Part shown: piece by piece, positions 20,292 through 29,670 of the stretch
Layout: every line of letters starts with the position of its first letter
How positions within the stretch are numbered: the first letter of the stretch is position 1
Source of the DNA: Poteriospumella lacustris
Lineage: Eukaryota; Sar; Chrysophyceae; Chromulinales; Dinobryaceae
Assembly: GCA_008000375.1 (NCBI GenBank)
Contig: SMOI01000356.1
Coordinates: 1 to 29,820, forward strand
Length of the DNA: 29,820 nt
Direction: 5' to 3'
Program-made: the position numbers and the translations under genes
Notes under the pieces: model-generated
Database searches by the model: none
What the model was told of the DNA's origin: nothing
The model's input: only the letters and a program-made list of their open reading frames with translations

Positions 20292-20393
20292 CGCCACCCG
20301 CCGCGTCGTTCGCGTGCCATTGGTTTCATCGGTTGACCGCGCCCGCGCCCGCCCCGGCCGGCGCCTCACTATTAGTCCCTTGCTCTGTTTCTC

Positions 20394-20401
20394 TGTACAT
20401 A
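20394..20401 (+). terminator. TGTACATA 3' element
   Basis: CTCTGTACATA about 103 nt past the stop at 20291. TGTACATA fits the PUF-protein consensus UGUANAUA and also contains the UGUA motif bound by cleavage factor Im. The identical 8-mer follows the stop at 23183. Confidence 0.35.
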
Positions 20402-20642
20402 GCCGCATCTGCCGTGTGTCCTGTGTCGCGTACGGCGCCCGCGTCTCTTGAGGCGGCCCGCCACGTGTCGTGCGGTGCCGACGATTGAGCGGACGGCGCC
20501 TCGTACTGCGTCGCTGTTGTTTGTTGTTTGTTGTTTGTTTGTTTTGGTTTCAGTTCTTAGCTGTTATCGCGTGGAGCTCTCGTGTAATGCCCATTTCTCA
20601 ATCTCTCCCCAAAGAACCAAGAGCTCGCTGCGTACTGCCAGT

Positions 20643-20712
20643 ACACTGTGCAGGGGCCCATCAAGGGAGAAGCCCTCCCCCCTGTCGGGTAGAGTACGTA
20701 CATGTGCAGTGT
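20643..20712 (+). other. Candidate structured element (nested hairpin)
   Basis: CAGGGG (20651-20656) can pair with CCCCTG (20679-20684), enclosing GGGAG (20665-20669) and CTCCC (20675-20679); the outer and inner stems overlap by one base. ACACTG (20643-20648) can pair with CAGTGT (20707-20712) outside. A second hairpin, GCGACC-AGTGGA-GGTCGC, lies at 20778-20795. It could be 3' UTR structure or an ncRNA. No known RNA family is recognised. Confidence 0.25.
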
Positions 20713-21341
20713 GTGCCGTCTATCCCACTTCACGTGGGGGGCTTCCGCTTGTGTCAGGCCCAGGCAGTTTGGCCTCCGCGACCAGTGGAGGTCGCAGTGA
20801 CGACCGCACTGGGACCAGCGTCTCTGCGTCTTCTCAGTTGGCATTCATCGTCGACGACAAACCACAGCGACCACCGGTCGCGATTGCACCGCCGAGAGAA
20901 GACGAGGACAGCGAAACAAAGCCGCGGCCACAGAAGAGAGAAGCAGCTACCTACGCCGCCGGAACACACCGCTGCACTGCACTGGCAGTCGATCGGCGGC
21001 TAGGTCGCCGCCTGCCGCGCTCCGCCGAACCGCTCTCGTCCGCCGCCTCAATCGGCGGCGTCTTTCTCCGACGTCCCTCTCACTCTCCACGTCGCCGTCA
21101 GAGTCGGCCAAACCATCGGCGGTGGGGACACGATGAGCTCTGCCATCGCTCTGCACGATGCGAATGCGAACGTTGCCGTAGTCGTTCGGAATCTGGCCCA
21201 GTGGCCGTCGCTAGCGCCTGTCTTTGTCTTTAATCGAACTACACATCGGGCGGTGTCGTGCGGAAGGAATCAACGTGTTGGCGCGTTTACAGCGAACATA
21301 GACAGACGAAAACATGAAATGACGAGAGCAACAGGAGACAA

Positions 21342-22042
21342 TCACTCGTCATCACCAAGAAGCTCTTCTGGGACCGTCATTTGGCGCACCAACGGAACTT
21401 GGACCCCCAACTTCTTGGCCAATCGGAATCGGCGCCTGCCCTCTGAATGGTCGTGCGGCAGTCCGTAGTAGTCCTCCAGGTCGTGGAGTGGCGCTCCGCT
21501 GAGACTCCTCAGAGCCGCTATGTCGGCTGGAAAGTTCGCGGGAGGAACGCCTCCTACCGCAACAGGCAGGAGAGGGTCGGTGTCTGCAACCGACAACGAA
21601 TTGTTTGACCGTGCGGTGAGGTTGACCACATCGGTCTGGAGGGTCGCCACATCGGCTCGGATGGCCGTAACATCTTTCTGGAGGGTCGCAATACCGACTT
21701 GAAGAGGCGCCAAAGCGTTTTCCAAAGCCGCCGCCATAGCCGGTGCAAACCACGGAGGGGCGACTTGCGCTCCACCAACATTCTGGACGACCTGCGTTTT
21801 GGAGAGAAATGAAGAATAAGAATAAGAGAAAGCGGCGAAAATACACTTACAGCGTGTTCAGCGATGATGACGTTTGCGACATCATCATCCGAGATCGCGA
21901 GCGGTTCTTCGAGTTTGCGCTTCACGACTCTCTGACGGTGCAAAGCGATGTTCGCAACATCGCCAAGAACTGGTGGGATTGTCACCACCGGTGCAACCAG
22001 CGGATAATTGAATTGAAGGGTCGGGGTGTTCATCGCATTCAT
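21342..22042 (-). CDS. Two-exon coiled-coil protein of unknown function
   Basis: Exons 21851-22042 and 21342-21791 on the minus strand flank a 59-nt intron (GTAAGT, pyrimidine tract, CGCAG), phase 0, giving 213 aa. The start is the first ATG in frame, at 22042. The N-terminus is hydrophobic and Val/Pro-rich, followed by a basic patch (V-V-K-R-K-L-E-E) and an acidic I-S-D-D-D. The middle (about 80-120) is an 11-residue-type repeat (I-A-T-L-Q-K-D-V-T, V-A-T-L-Q-T-D-V-V), typical of a short coiled coil. The C-terminus has a compact module, D-L-E-D-Y-Y-G-L-P followed by R-R-R-F-R-L-A-K-K-L-G-V, that looks conserved, but I cannot name the family. There are no TM segments or catalytic motif. The clean splice and preserved frame argue that it is a real gene. 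Confidence 0.65.
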
Positions 22043-22460
22043 GGCCAACTCGAACTCTCAAACGAAGAATTAATTTGTGAATAAGTCGTTTTCAAGTCCA
22101 TCGACGTTGAGTGACCAGGGACCACGACGCGAACGTGGTGGTTGATATCTACGTACATGCTTTCTGCGACAGCTACAGCATGGTTCATGCAGAGTTAGGA
22201 CGCAACATGTCCCAGCAGAGAAATATCTCCGTGTTTCCGGATTCTGTTCGGCGGTATATCCGGACTTCCAGAGTTCTCATCCGAGTTGGCCGGGAGAGGG
22301 CGTTTCGTTTCTGGCGGAGCCGGTCGCTTCTGCGGCGAGCGGCCTCTCAGCGAACGTCGAACATCGAACATCGAACAGCGAACCGTCGACAGGATGGACG
22401 ACGCAACCGGCACTTCTCTTTGATTCAGTTGTCCTCGTCGCCTGTGCACCACCAAGCGCG
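22043..22460. promoter_or_regulatory. Divergent promoter region, coiled-coil gene and NudC-like gene
   Basis: A 418 bp spacer between divergent starts. It contains a short direct repeat, (CGAACA/T) in tandem, around 22356-22385, about 75-105 nt before the ATG at 22461. No gene is supported. Confidence 0.4.
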
Positions 22461-23183
22461 ATGGTGGACTACCGCAAGTTCGACCACATCGGCAGCGACA
22501 GCGACAGCGACGAAGAGGTCGATCCGGTCGTCCGCGCTGCAGAAGAACGGCAACTGCAGCAATTGCGAAGTCAATTGCAGGGAGCCACAGCACCCTCAGG
22601 GACAACGACGACGGGACTCGCCGCTGAGCTGCCGCCTGAGCCGTCTTTGCGGGCGAAGCCGTCGACGAAGCACAAAAATCGATTTCGGTTCGAGCACGGC
22701 GGCCGTCTGATCTACGAGTGGGAGCAGACGCTGTCCGAGGTCATCCTCTACGTCCCGACGCCACCGGGAATCACCAAGAAGGCGCAGCTGGAGGTGGTCA
22801 TCAGCGCGCACCACCTGGTCGTCGCGCTGCGAGGGGCGGCCCAGCGCTACCTCGACGAAGACACCGGCGGGCCCATCGTGGTGGGGGAGTCCACGTGGTT
22901 TCTCGAGGACAACGACGACGAGGCTCCGGGGGCTGGCGAGAAGGTGCTCGTGGTCAACTTCCAGAAGATGCAGAAGGCGCAGGCGTGGGCGTGTGCGCTG
23001 CGCGGCGCGGCGCGCGCTGCGGAGGGCGCCGAGCTCGACGCGCTGAGCCAGGAGGAGGTCCGCAAACAGCTCATGCGCGAGCGATTCCAGGAGGAGCACC
23101 CCGGCTTCGACTTCTCCGACGCCGATTTCAACGGCGCGGTGCCCGATGCGCGCGACTTCATGGGCGGCGTGCGCTACGGCTAA
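22461..23183 (+). CDS. NudC-like CS-domain co-chaperone
   Basis: Single exon, 240 aa, starting at the first ATG (M-V-D-Y-R-K-F-D-H-I). An acidic Ser/Asp stretch follows (S-D-S-D-S-D-E-E). Residues about 85-180 form a CS (p23-like) beta-sandwich: Y-E-W-E-Q-T-L-S-E-V-I-L-Y-V, L-E-V-V-I-S-A-H-H-L-V-V-A-L-R-G, S-T-W-F-L-E and V-L-V-V-N-F-Q-K. The C-terminal helix ends in R-F-Q-E-E-H-P-G-F-D-F-S-D-A, a signature seen in NudC-family proteins. Such proteins act with Hsp90 or alone to stabilise clients including dynein components. The cellular role is inferred from the family. The stop lies 158 bp from the stop of the convergent GPCR-PIPK gene. Confidence 0.8.
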   Translation: MVDYRKFDHIGSDSDSDEEVDPVVRAAEERQLQQLRSQLQGATAPSGTTTTGLAAELPPEPSLRAKPSTKHKNRFRFEHGGRLIYEWEQTLSEVILYVPTPPGITKKAQLEVVISAHHLVVALRGAAQRYLDEDTGGPIVVGESTWFLEDNDDEAPGAGEKVLVVNFQKMQKAQAWACALRGAARAAEGAELDALSQEEVRKQLMRERFQEEHPGFDFSDADFNGAVPDARDFMGGVRYG

Positions 23184-23202
23184 GGCCTCACCCCCGCCGC
23201 TC

Positions 23203-23210
23203 TGTACATA
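23203..23210 (+). terminator. TGTACATA 3' element
   Basis: CTCTGTACATA begins about 17 nt past the NudC-like stop. It is the same 11-mer context as at 20391-20401. Confidence 0.35.
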
Positions 23211-23220
23211 CGAACCCGTC

Positions 23221-23318
23221 GCTGCCGCTGCCGCTGCCGCAGCTGGCCACGGCGATACTAAAGTCGATTAACTGCTACTACTACCTCTACTACTACCACT
23301 ACTACCACTGCTGCCACC
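23221..23318. repeat. GCTGCC and CTA triplet repeats in convergent spacer
   Basis: (GCTGCC)n at about 23221-23240 and an imperfect (CTA)n tract at about 23273-23318 fill most of the spacer between two converging genes. Confidence 0.7.
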
Positions 23319-23341
23319 GCACCGCGCTGCTCACCGGCGGC

Positions 23342-26300
23342 TCAGACGTAGTCGCTCTGCAGCTGCTTCTGCACGTGCGGAGCCAGCGGCGAGACGACGG
23401 CGGTGATGCGCATGCTGTTGGTGAGGCCGTCTGCCTCTGCGTCGCCGCTGCGGCCGCTGCTGCCGCCCTGAGACGCGTCGCTGCCCCCGCCGCCGCCGCC
23501 GCTGCGCTGGCGGTGCACGGCCATCAGCCGCGCGACCAACGCGCTGTCCGCCTCGGAGGGCCCGCCGGCGTCGTCGCCTCGCGGGTGCGCCGCGGCCCGC
23601 AGCTGCTCCTGCTGCAGATGCGCGAGGAGCTCCTCGTCTTCCTCGTCGAGCTGCGTCGACGTGCTCTTGCCGCTGGGCCGCGCCGTGGAGCTGAAGGTGC
23701 TCGCCGTGCTGCCGCGCCGCGGCTTCGCCCAGCTGAGCTCGCTCATCTGCGCGTCGTCGAGGTGCTCGAAGACGTCGATGACGCAGCGCCGGTAGAAGCG
23801 CACGGCGTAGTCGTCGGGCGGCATGGCCGACAGCCCGTCGCCGTCCTTGCGCTGCAGAAACACCTTCGCGAGGCGCTCGAGGCGCTTCTTGACGGTCCAG
23901 CCCTGCAGCAGGTCGATCATGCCGATGTAGTACAGCCCCGGGCCCTCCACCATGTACGCGCGGAAGGAGCCGTCGGCCTCGCGCATGAACGGGTCGGCGG
24001 CTGCGGCGCGGTCGCCGTTGCCGTCACCGTGGCCGGTACCGTCGCCGTGGCCGTCGCGGTGGGAGAGGAAGTGGTGGTGGTGGCTGCGGTGCTGCGAGGC
24101 GACCAGCGAGCTGTTCACGACCGGCTGCGAGGCCTCGCCGCCCGCCGCCTCCCCCGCCGCCGACACGCGGAAGCGCTCGCGGCGCACGCCGATGAGCAGC
24201 GAGTAGTCCATACGGCCGTTCTCGCGCAGGAAGAGGACGTCGTGGCGGATCTGCTCGGCCAGCGCGCGCGCCGTCTCGGGCCGCAGCGAGATGCGCTGCA
24301 GAAAGTCGTTGTCCTGCAGCAGCGGCGCGCCGTGCACGCGGTCCTCCTTCACGAGGCGGTTCTTCGGCGCGTTGCGGCCGCTGTCGCCGCCTTTGCTGCG
24401 CACGTTGCCGTGGCGATTGACCCAGGAGCCCTTGAGGTCGTAGCGCTCGGACATGGCGCGCTGGTCGGGCGGGAACATGTTCAGCATCACCGTGAAGTAG
24501 ATGTCCACGCCGTACATCGTGATGCAGTGCGCGCCCACGAAGCGCACCAGCAGCGTGTGCGGCTCGCGCTGCAGGTAGCGCACGTAGGCGGGCAGCAGGC
24601 TGCGCAGCGCGAAGATGTCCTCCTGCGTCGTGCTCTTGACGATGCAGCGCTGGTCGGCCGCGTAGAACATGAAGGCGCCCGAGCGGCCCTCGGTGAAGCG
24701 CTCGCGACACGTCGACTCGAAGGAGCGCGCGTACTCGTCGGCGGAGATGCCGTGCATCTGCCGGATCTGCGCGAACAGCCGCGGCGCGAAGTCTGCGCGG
24801 CAACGAGCGGCGGGCGGTCAGCGAGGCGCAGCGACGGACGCGGGGGGCGGCGGTGAGCGGGCGGCAACGTACCTTTGAAGCGGAACTCGCGGTAGGCGGG
24901 GTTCAGGACGGACCGCGCCGCCAGCGACGCGTTGGCCAGCGCCGACTGCACGACGCGGACGATTTTGTCGCGCGCGGAGGACACCGACCGCGGCGCGTCG
25001 TCGCTGGACTGGCGGCGGTCGTCTGCGGCGGCGCCGCGGATCGGATGGTCGCCATCGCTGGCGCGCGGCGCCGCGAAGAGCGACAAGAGGCGGCCGGGAG
25101 GAGCGTCCGCGCGCGAGCCGGACACCGACCGCGCCGGCTGCGCCGGCTGCGACGCCGGCTGCGCGGCACCGCCGGGCACGACGCGCTGCCAGGCGGGCTC
25201 CTCGTCCTCCTCCGAGCCGCTGCTGAGCTGGCCGCGGCCGTGCAGCGTCGACTGGCGGTCGCGCGGCGCCGGCTGCTGCTGCTGCCAGTCGCTGAGCATT
25301 CGCCGCTGCGCCGTCGACGCCGACGAGCTGCTGACGGAGCCGCCCGCCGCGTTCGGCTGGCGAATGGAGAACTCCACGTCGGCGGCGGTGTCGCGCGCTC
25401 CGCCCTGCGACGAGCTGCGCGGCCGCGCCTCCTCGGCGCCGGGCCAGCGCAGGCTGAAGCGCGACCACAGCGACGCGCGCGGCGCGGCGGCGTGTTTCGC
25501 ACTGCCACCGGTCGCGGGGGGCGACCCGGACGGCGGCGAGACGGAGCCCGCGTGAGGCCGGCGACTCGCAGACGGCGCCGCGGGCGGCGGAGGGCGGGTC
25601 GCTCGGTCGTCGTCGTCGTCGCCCTCGTCGCGCAGCAGTCGCTGGGCCTCCGCCGCGCTCGGCGCAGCGGTCAGCGGCCGCAGCAAGTCGCGGTCGCCGC
25701 CCGTCGCCACCGCGAAGCTCACGCGCGACTGGCGGTACTCGAGGAAGGCGTCCTCGACCTCCTGCGTCACGGCTTTGCTCTGCACGGCGCTGACCTTGTT
25801 CAGCTCGGCCGCCAGCGCACCGCCGCTGTCGCCGCCGCGCGTCGTTTCGCGCATCGCGACGCCGCCTTCTGCGTCGTCGGCGGCGCGGTGCGCGCGGTGC
25901 GCGAAGAGGCTACCGCGCGTGGTGAACGACGCGCGCAGCAACCCGCCGCCGCCGCCGCTGTCGTCGGGCGCGACCAGCGACGGCCGCACGCCGAGTCGCG
26001 GGTCCTCGTCGAACGAGTAGCAGCGGCTCTCCTCCAGCGCGTCGCCGACGTCCGGCGCGGCGGCTGCGCCCGGCGTGTGGAACACGGTCGGCTTCAGCGC
26101 GCCCGCGTGCAGCTGGTTGACGACGGCCGACGGCTGCTCGGTGGACAGCTGCAGCGCGTTGCTGGCGGAGGCCATCGCCGAGGAGGGCAGGTCGAGGCCC
26201 TCGGTCGCCTCGTAGTCGCGCGCGGCGTGCATGATGCCCTTCGTCGTGAAGTATAGCAGCTCCACGCGCAGGGCGGCGTTGAGGTGCGGCTGCATCAGGA

Positions 26301-27355
26301 GCCCCTCGAGCGCGACCAAGTCGTTCTCCTCCTCGTTGATGAAGGTGGAGAAGGGGTCGAGGTCGCGCCAGGACAGGTCCTCGTGGTTGCAGTACAGAAT
26401 GATCGCCAGCGAGAAGATGCCGCGGATGCAGTAGCAGTAGCTGGGCAGCGAGTTGAGCGCGCGCGAGTCGTAATAGTTGACGAACGACGCGAACTCGGAC
26501 GTGAGCGTCAGCGTGTCGTACGCCAAGAACGACAGCGTGAAGCGCTTCGACCGCTGCATGATCTTGATGCGGTTGCTCAGCGTCTGCGAGAAGCCCTTCG
26601 TGTGGCTGCGGTAGTACTGGAAGTTCGCCCACATGCAGTACACGTAGATCAGGATGAGCGGGAAGTAGAACAGGAAGAACTTCGGGTAGTTCGGCTCCGC
26701 GTAGTACTCGGCGCCGTAGGGGATGCGCTTCGTCTGGATCCACACGACGCCTTCGCTCGCGAGGCCGTACACCTGCGGGCCACAAAGGATCAAAACCAGC
26801 GCACCCAGCAAGGAGGAAAGGAATATGTACACGGCGTAGTAGACGCGGTTCTGCTGGAAGGACGAGAAGGGGTTGGTGTAGGCCATGCGCAGGTCGAGCG
26901 AGATGGCGAGGAAGCACAGCTCGCTGGCGAGCAGCGAGAATTGCGTGATGAAGGCGAGCACGCCAGCCAAGGTCGACGCGTTGCAATAGAATGGCGGGGA
27001 GTCCGTCAGGTCGCGGTAGAGCCTCTTGGTGGGCAGGAACGGCAGCCAAAAATACTGCTGGACGAATATGAGCTCAAAGATGCACTTGTAGATGGCCAGC
27101 GCTATCAGAGACAACCAAGTCAGTGCTTCCATTTGAGGCGTATGTCCCGTCAAAGAATTGCGAAGCGTTACCTGTTGGGTGGCGCATCAGCACCGGAGAC
27201 TTCACGACGAAGTACATCCACAGCAAGTACGTGTAGCATAGAATGGACAGTCCCGCGCCGATTGGTAGGATATACTTCCCCAAGACGACATCCCCCATGT
27301 CATCACACTGGATGTCCGTGTCCAGGTCGGACGGGAGGAGCAAATCATCGTGCAT
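23342..27355 (-). CDS. GPCR fused to phosphatidylinositol-phosphate kinase (GPCR-PIPK)
   Basis: Exons on the minus strand are 27172-27355, 24873-27101 and 23342-24792; introns are 70 nt (GTAACG, branch-like CTGAC, TAG) and 80 nt (GTACGT, CGCAG). The product is 1287 aa. Residues 1-25 are acidic. TM1 (about 28-49) is followed by M-R-H-P-T, like the RHPS-type motif after TM1 of this class. Further TM segments run to about residue 300. A Ser/Pro-rich linker (about 350-790) leads to the kinase: F-R-F-K-D-F-A-P (about 801-808), glycine loop G-R-S-G-A-F, Lys 857 in C-I-V-K, D-L-K-G-S (923-927), M-D-Y-S-L-L-I-G (Asp 1000), a His/Gly/Asp insert, then M-I-D (Asp 1098) and the P-P-D-D-Y-A-V-R-F activation loop. 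Key residues are intact, so it should be active. This fusion is known from Dictyostelium (RpkA) and oomycetes and couples a receptor to phosphoinositide synthesis. Ligand unknown. Confidence 0.9.
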
Positions 27356-27781
27356 CTCGCGACGCGTGTTCCGCGGTTCACGTGGACAACCCTACTCGAA
27401 AATACTTGTTCCTCCTGCGCTCAAATGGAGCCCACGAACTTGAAAAGACAAGGGTCGACCGTGTCGACGACTTGATGAGTTGATTGTGGCAGTAAAAGTA
27501 GCGAAGTGATAAATGGAAAGTGGCCGAGGCCGAGGCCGAGGATCCACCGCTCGGATAGGCCCAGGTCCTTTTGTACAAGTATCTCAATATTTCACATCTA
27601 TAAAATCACTTTTAGTTATTGATATTGTACTACTTGTACACTCTCACTGCCCGTTGCCTTGGGCATCGATCGGCGATAAAAGACGCAAAGAGCCTGACTG
27701 ACGGCGGCATGTCACAATGGAAGGGAATTGGGATGATCAAGAGTAGCAAGGCTCATGTTGTCGTGGGTGAGCTGATGAATA
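27356..27781. promoter_or_regulatory. Divergent promoter region, GPCR-PIPK and sulfotransferase
   Basis: A 426 bp AT-richer spacer. It contains GGCCGA x3 at 27522-27539 and a TATAAAA at 27599-27605, about 180 nt upstream of the sulfotransferase ATG. An ATG at 27710 opens a different frame that overlaps the sulfotransferase start and could act as an upstream ORF. Confidence 0.4.
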
Positions 27782-29185
27782 ATGAAGGAAAACCGCCCGA
27801 AGTCCATCGTCCATCGCTGGGCGGTGTCGATGGGATGCGCCGTTAGCCAGCGGAGAACCGCAATCGCCTTGATCGGTGTCGGACTCATTATTGCGCTCTC
27901 AACAATGCTCATTGCGTTCTGTTGGCACCATCGCATCCACTCACTCGGTGACGCTGTTCTCATCGCGCAGACGCTTTTCAGCCGCCAGGTCTCCAGTCGC
28001 TGCCGAGCGACCCTGATGTCTTCTGAGGCCTTGCGCTGCCTTCCGAACGTATTTTTCATTGGCGCGTCTAAGACAGGAACGACGACAGTGGCGCGGTATC
28101 TGCAACAGCTCTCGGGTGTCCACTTCGTTGGTCGGCGACTGCGGCGCGAGGACAAACACGCCGAGGTGCATCGATTCGACCGGCCGGGATTCGCGAGCTC
28201 CTTCAAAAGCGTAGAGCTCCTTCATGAATGGGCATCCAGTCCCATTCTCCCCGCCGCCAGTGCAAAGGACGACGTCATTGTCCACTACACGCCGCACTAT
28301 CTCTACGCGCCGTCCGTCCCCAGCGGCATCGCCGACCTCTTTCCGCCCAAAGCACAGCCCGATTTGCGCTTCCTTGTCGTCCTAAGGGACCCTGTCGACC
28401 GTGCAGTATCGTCCTACTGGTTCAAAAACAGCCATTTGTTTCAAGACAGCGACCGCGGCAGCGTCTCCGACATGTGGGCGAGCTTCGCCGACGAGTTGCG
28501 GCGGCGCGCCGACTATGAAAAATGCGTCCTGCGCTATCACCAACACAGCGCACGCTACCACATCCCGATCCTCGCTGGTGTGGAGGAGAGTCAGAACTCT
28601 ACGTACGTTCGCATGCACTACATCGCCTTCATTGCAGCGATGACGCGGACCGCGCAGCGGTTGCTTCTGGAGCACGGCTACCCGCCTCCTCGCCACACGA
28701 ACGCCAACCCTCCTCCGCCGTATGAAAGACTCAGTGGTCTCAGTCAGCTTCAGGAGGACCACTTGGGGGCGCTGAGGACGTGCTTTGGACCGGCTGCGTT
28801 TCGGTCGTCGGCGCTGGGGCTGCGACACGTCGACAAGTCGATTTACTTCGACCAGTTGGCGCGCTGGCTTCTGCACTTTCCCTTGAAGCACTTCGTCTTC
28901 GTGGCCAATGCAGACCTGCAGAGGGACACTGGTGCTTCTCTCGTCGCAATTCTCAAGAAGCTGCATCCGCAGTTCGCCCTGCGGCAAGGCGACTGGCAAC
29001 GCCAGCTGAACGCGGCATTGAGCAATGGCTCCACGCACAATGGTGATCTGCCTCATCATTTGCACAGACCAAACAAGCTGCACCAACGGCTGTCGCGCGA
29101 CAACGAGACATTCTTGCGCCAAACGCTCTTTCGGCCGTACGACGATGCGCTACAGCAGCTGCTGGTTGGCCTTTTAAGGCCCTAG
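27782..29185 (+). CDS. Golgi-type PAPS-dependent sulfotransferase
   Basis: Single exon, 467 aa, from the ATG at 27782. A short basic N-terminus precedes a TM anchor at about residues 26-48, giving the type II topology of Golgi sulfotransferases. The 5'-phosphosulfate-binding loop is F-I-G-A-S-K-T-G-T-T-T (about 92-102) with the catalytic-type Lys at 97. The 3'-phosphate-binding motif is L-R-D-P-V-D-R-A-V-S-S-Y (about 201-212). V-H-Y-T-P-H-Y lies between them, in the position of the family's K-S/T-P-x-Y segment. These match the Sulfotransfer_1 / heparan-sulfate-like fold, which transfers sulfate from PAPS to carbohydrate or protein acceptors. The acceptor cannot be told from sequence. N-glycosylation sequons (N-S-T, N-G-S) are present. 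The stop is 35 bp from the convergent neighbour's stop. Confidence 0.85.
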   Translation: MKENRPKSIVHRWAVSMGCAVSQRRTAIALIGVGLIIALSTMLIAFCWHHRIHSLGDAVLIAQTLFSRQVSSRCRATLMSSEALRCLPNVFFIGASKTGTTTVARYLQQLSGVHFVGRRLRREDKHAEVHRFDRPGFASSFKSVELLHEWASSPILPAASAKDDVIVHYTPHYLYAPSVPSGIADLFPPKAQPDLRFLVVLRDPVDRAVSSYWFKNSHLFQDSDRGSVSDMWASFADELRRRADYEKCVLRYHQHSARYHIPILAGVEESQNSTYVRMHYIAFIAAMTRTAQRLLLEHGYPPPRHTNANPPPPYERLSGLSQLQEDHLGALRTCFGPAAFRSSALGLRHVDKSIYFDQLARWLLHFPLKHFVFVANADLQRDTGASLVAILKKLHPQFALRQGDWQRQLNAALSNGSTHNGDLPHHLHRPNKLHQRLSRDNETFLRQTLFRPYDDALQQLLVGLLRP

Positions 29186-29220
29186 CTGGTGGGCTAGCAG
29201 CGTTTCTCTCTTAATTATTA

Positions 29221-29670
29221 TCATTTACGCGCTTTTCGTTTCTCTCGTCGTTGCTGCGCCTTCTGCAGCAGCGTCTTGTGCACGGCCGTCACTTCGCCCG
29301 ACTGCCGCAGCTCGTCCAACTTACGTTCTTCTCGCTTTTTTCTCGCATCATCCAATTTCAATCGCAATTTAAATGGCATTTTTTGTTGCTTTGGAGGAGG
29401 TGCGCCCAGCTGCGTCAACAAGTCTTCTTGATGGTTCCGCCGACTCGAACCCAACTCAGAGTTGGCATTGAATTCTTTGATGGTGCGCATGAAGGAACGC
29501 ACTTCCTCCTTGTTCGTGAGGTCCATATCATCATATAAATCTCCAGCTTTTCGCTTCTTCGGATTGCTTTTGTCGGACGGCTGTTCTTTGGGTGTCGAGT
29601 TGGACGGACGACGGGGTTTGGTCGGCAGCCGAACGTCCTCCAGCACAAATCGCTCCACCTTTCCTGACAT
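29221..29670 (-). CDS. C1orf131/Faf1-like (DUF4602-type) candidate ribosome-biogenesis protein
   Basis: Single exon, 149 aa. The first ATG in frame is at 29668-29670 (M-S-G-K-V-E-R-F); the frame upstream offers only a GTG. The protein is highly basic, with a K-K-R-K nuclear-type signal and a Lys/Arg-rich C-terminal tail (Q-R-R-E-K-R-K-A-R-K). The central block, E-D-L-L-T-Q-L-G-A-P-P-P-K-Q-Q-K-M-P followed by a basic helix, resembles the L-G-x-x-P-x-K-x-Q/N-K-x-x-Y/F block of C1orf131/Faf1 proteins. Those are small-subunit processome components in the nucleolus. The identification rests on that block and on overall composition, so it is moderate. Confidence 0.55.
   Translation of the reverse strand: MSGKVERFVLEDVRLPTKPRRPSNSTPKEQPSDKSNPKKRKAGDLYDDMDLTNKEEVRSFMRTIKEFNANSELGSSRRNHQEDLLTQLGAPPPKQQKMPFKLRLKLDDARKKREERKLDELRQSGEVTAVHKTLLQKAQQRREKRKARK

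Larger units (their letters stand above)
20292..21341. other. Convergent 1 kb spacer, hairpin-rich, no gene recognised
   Basis: The HEAT-like gene's 3' UTR begins this spacer. A TTG/TTTG run lies at about 20516-20550. Between 20641 and 20830 several perfect short inverted repeats cluster. ATCGGCGG occurs three times, at 20992, 21051 and 21115. Long ORFs exist on + but lack supporting features. A minus-strand TGTAAA at 21286-21291 may be the 3'-end signal of the gene ending at 21342. Confidence 0.5.

Noticed and set aside
20448-21233. 261-codon + strand frame in the convergent spacer
   Set aside because: Begins with TTG, has no domain or consistent codon use, and overlaps hairpin-rich sequence.
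21133-21468. 111-codon ATG frame on +
   Set aside because: Its last third is antisense to the coiled-coil gene's exon 2, and the composition after about residue 35 is not protein-like. Kept only as a note with the ATCGGCGG repeats.
27126-27171. A 46-nt first intron in GPCR-PIPK with acceptor after GGAAG
   Set aside because: The acceptor 24 nt further on (after CTGATAG) keeps the frame, has a branch-like CTGAC and pyrimidine tract, and gives a 70-nt intron in line with the others.
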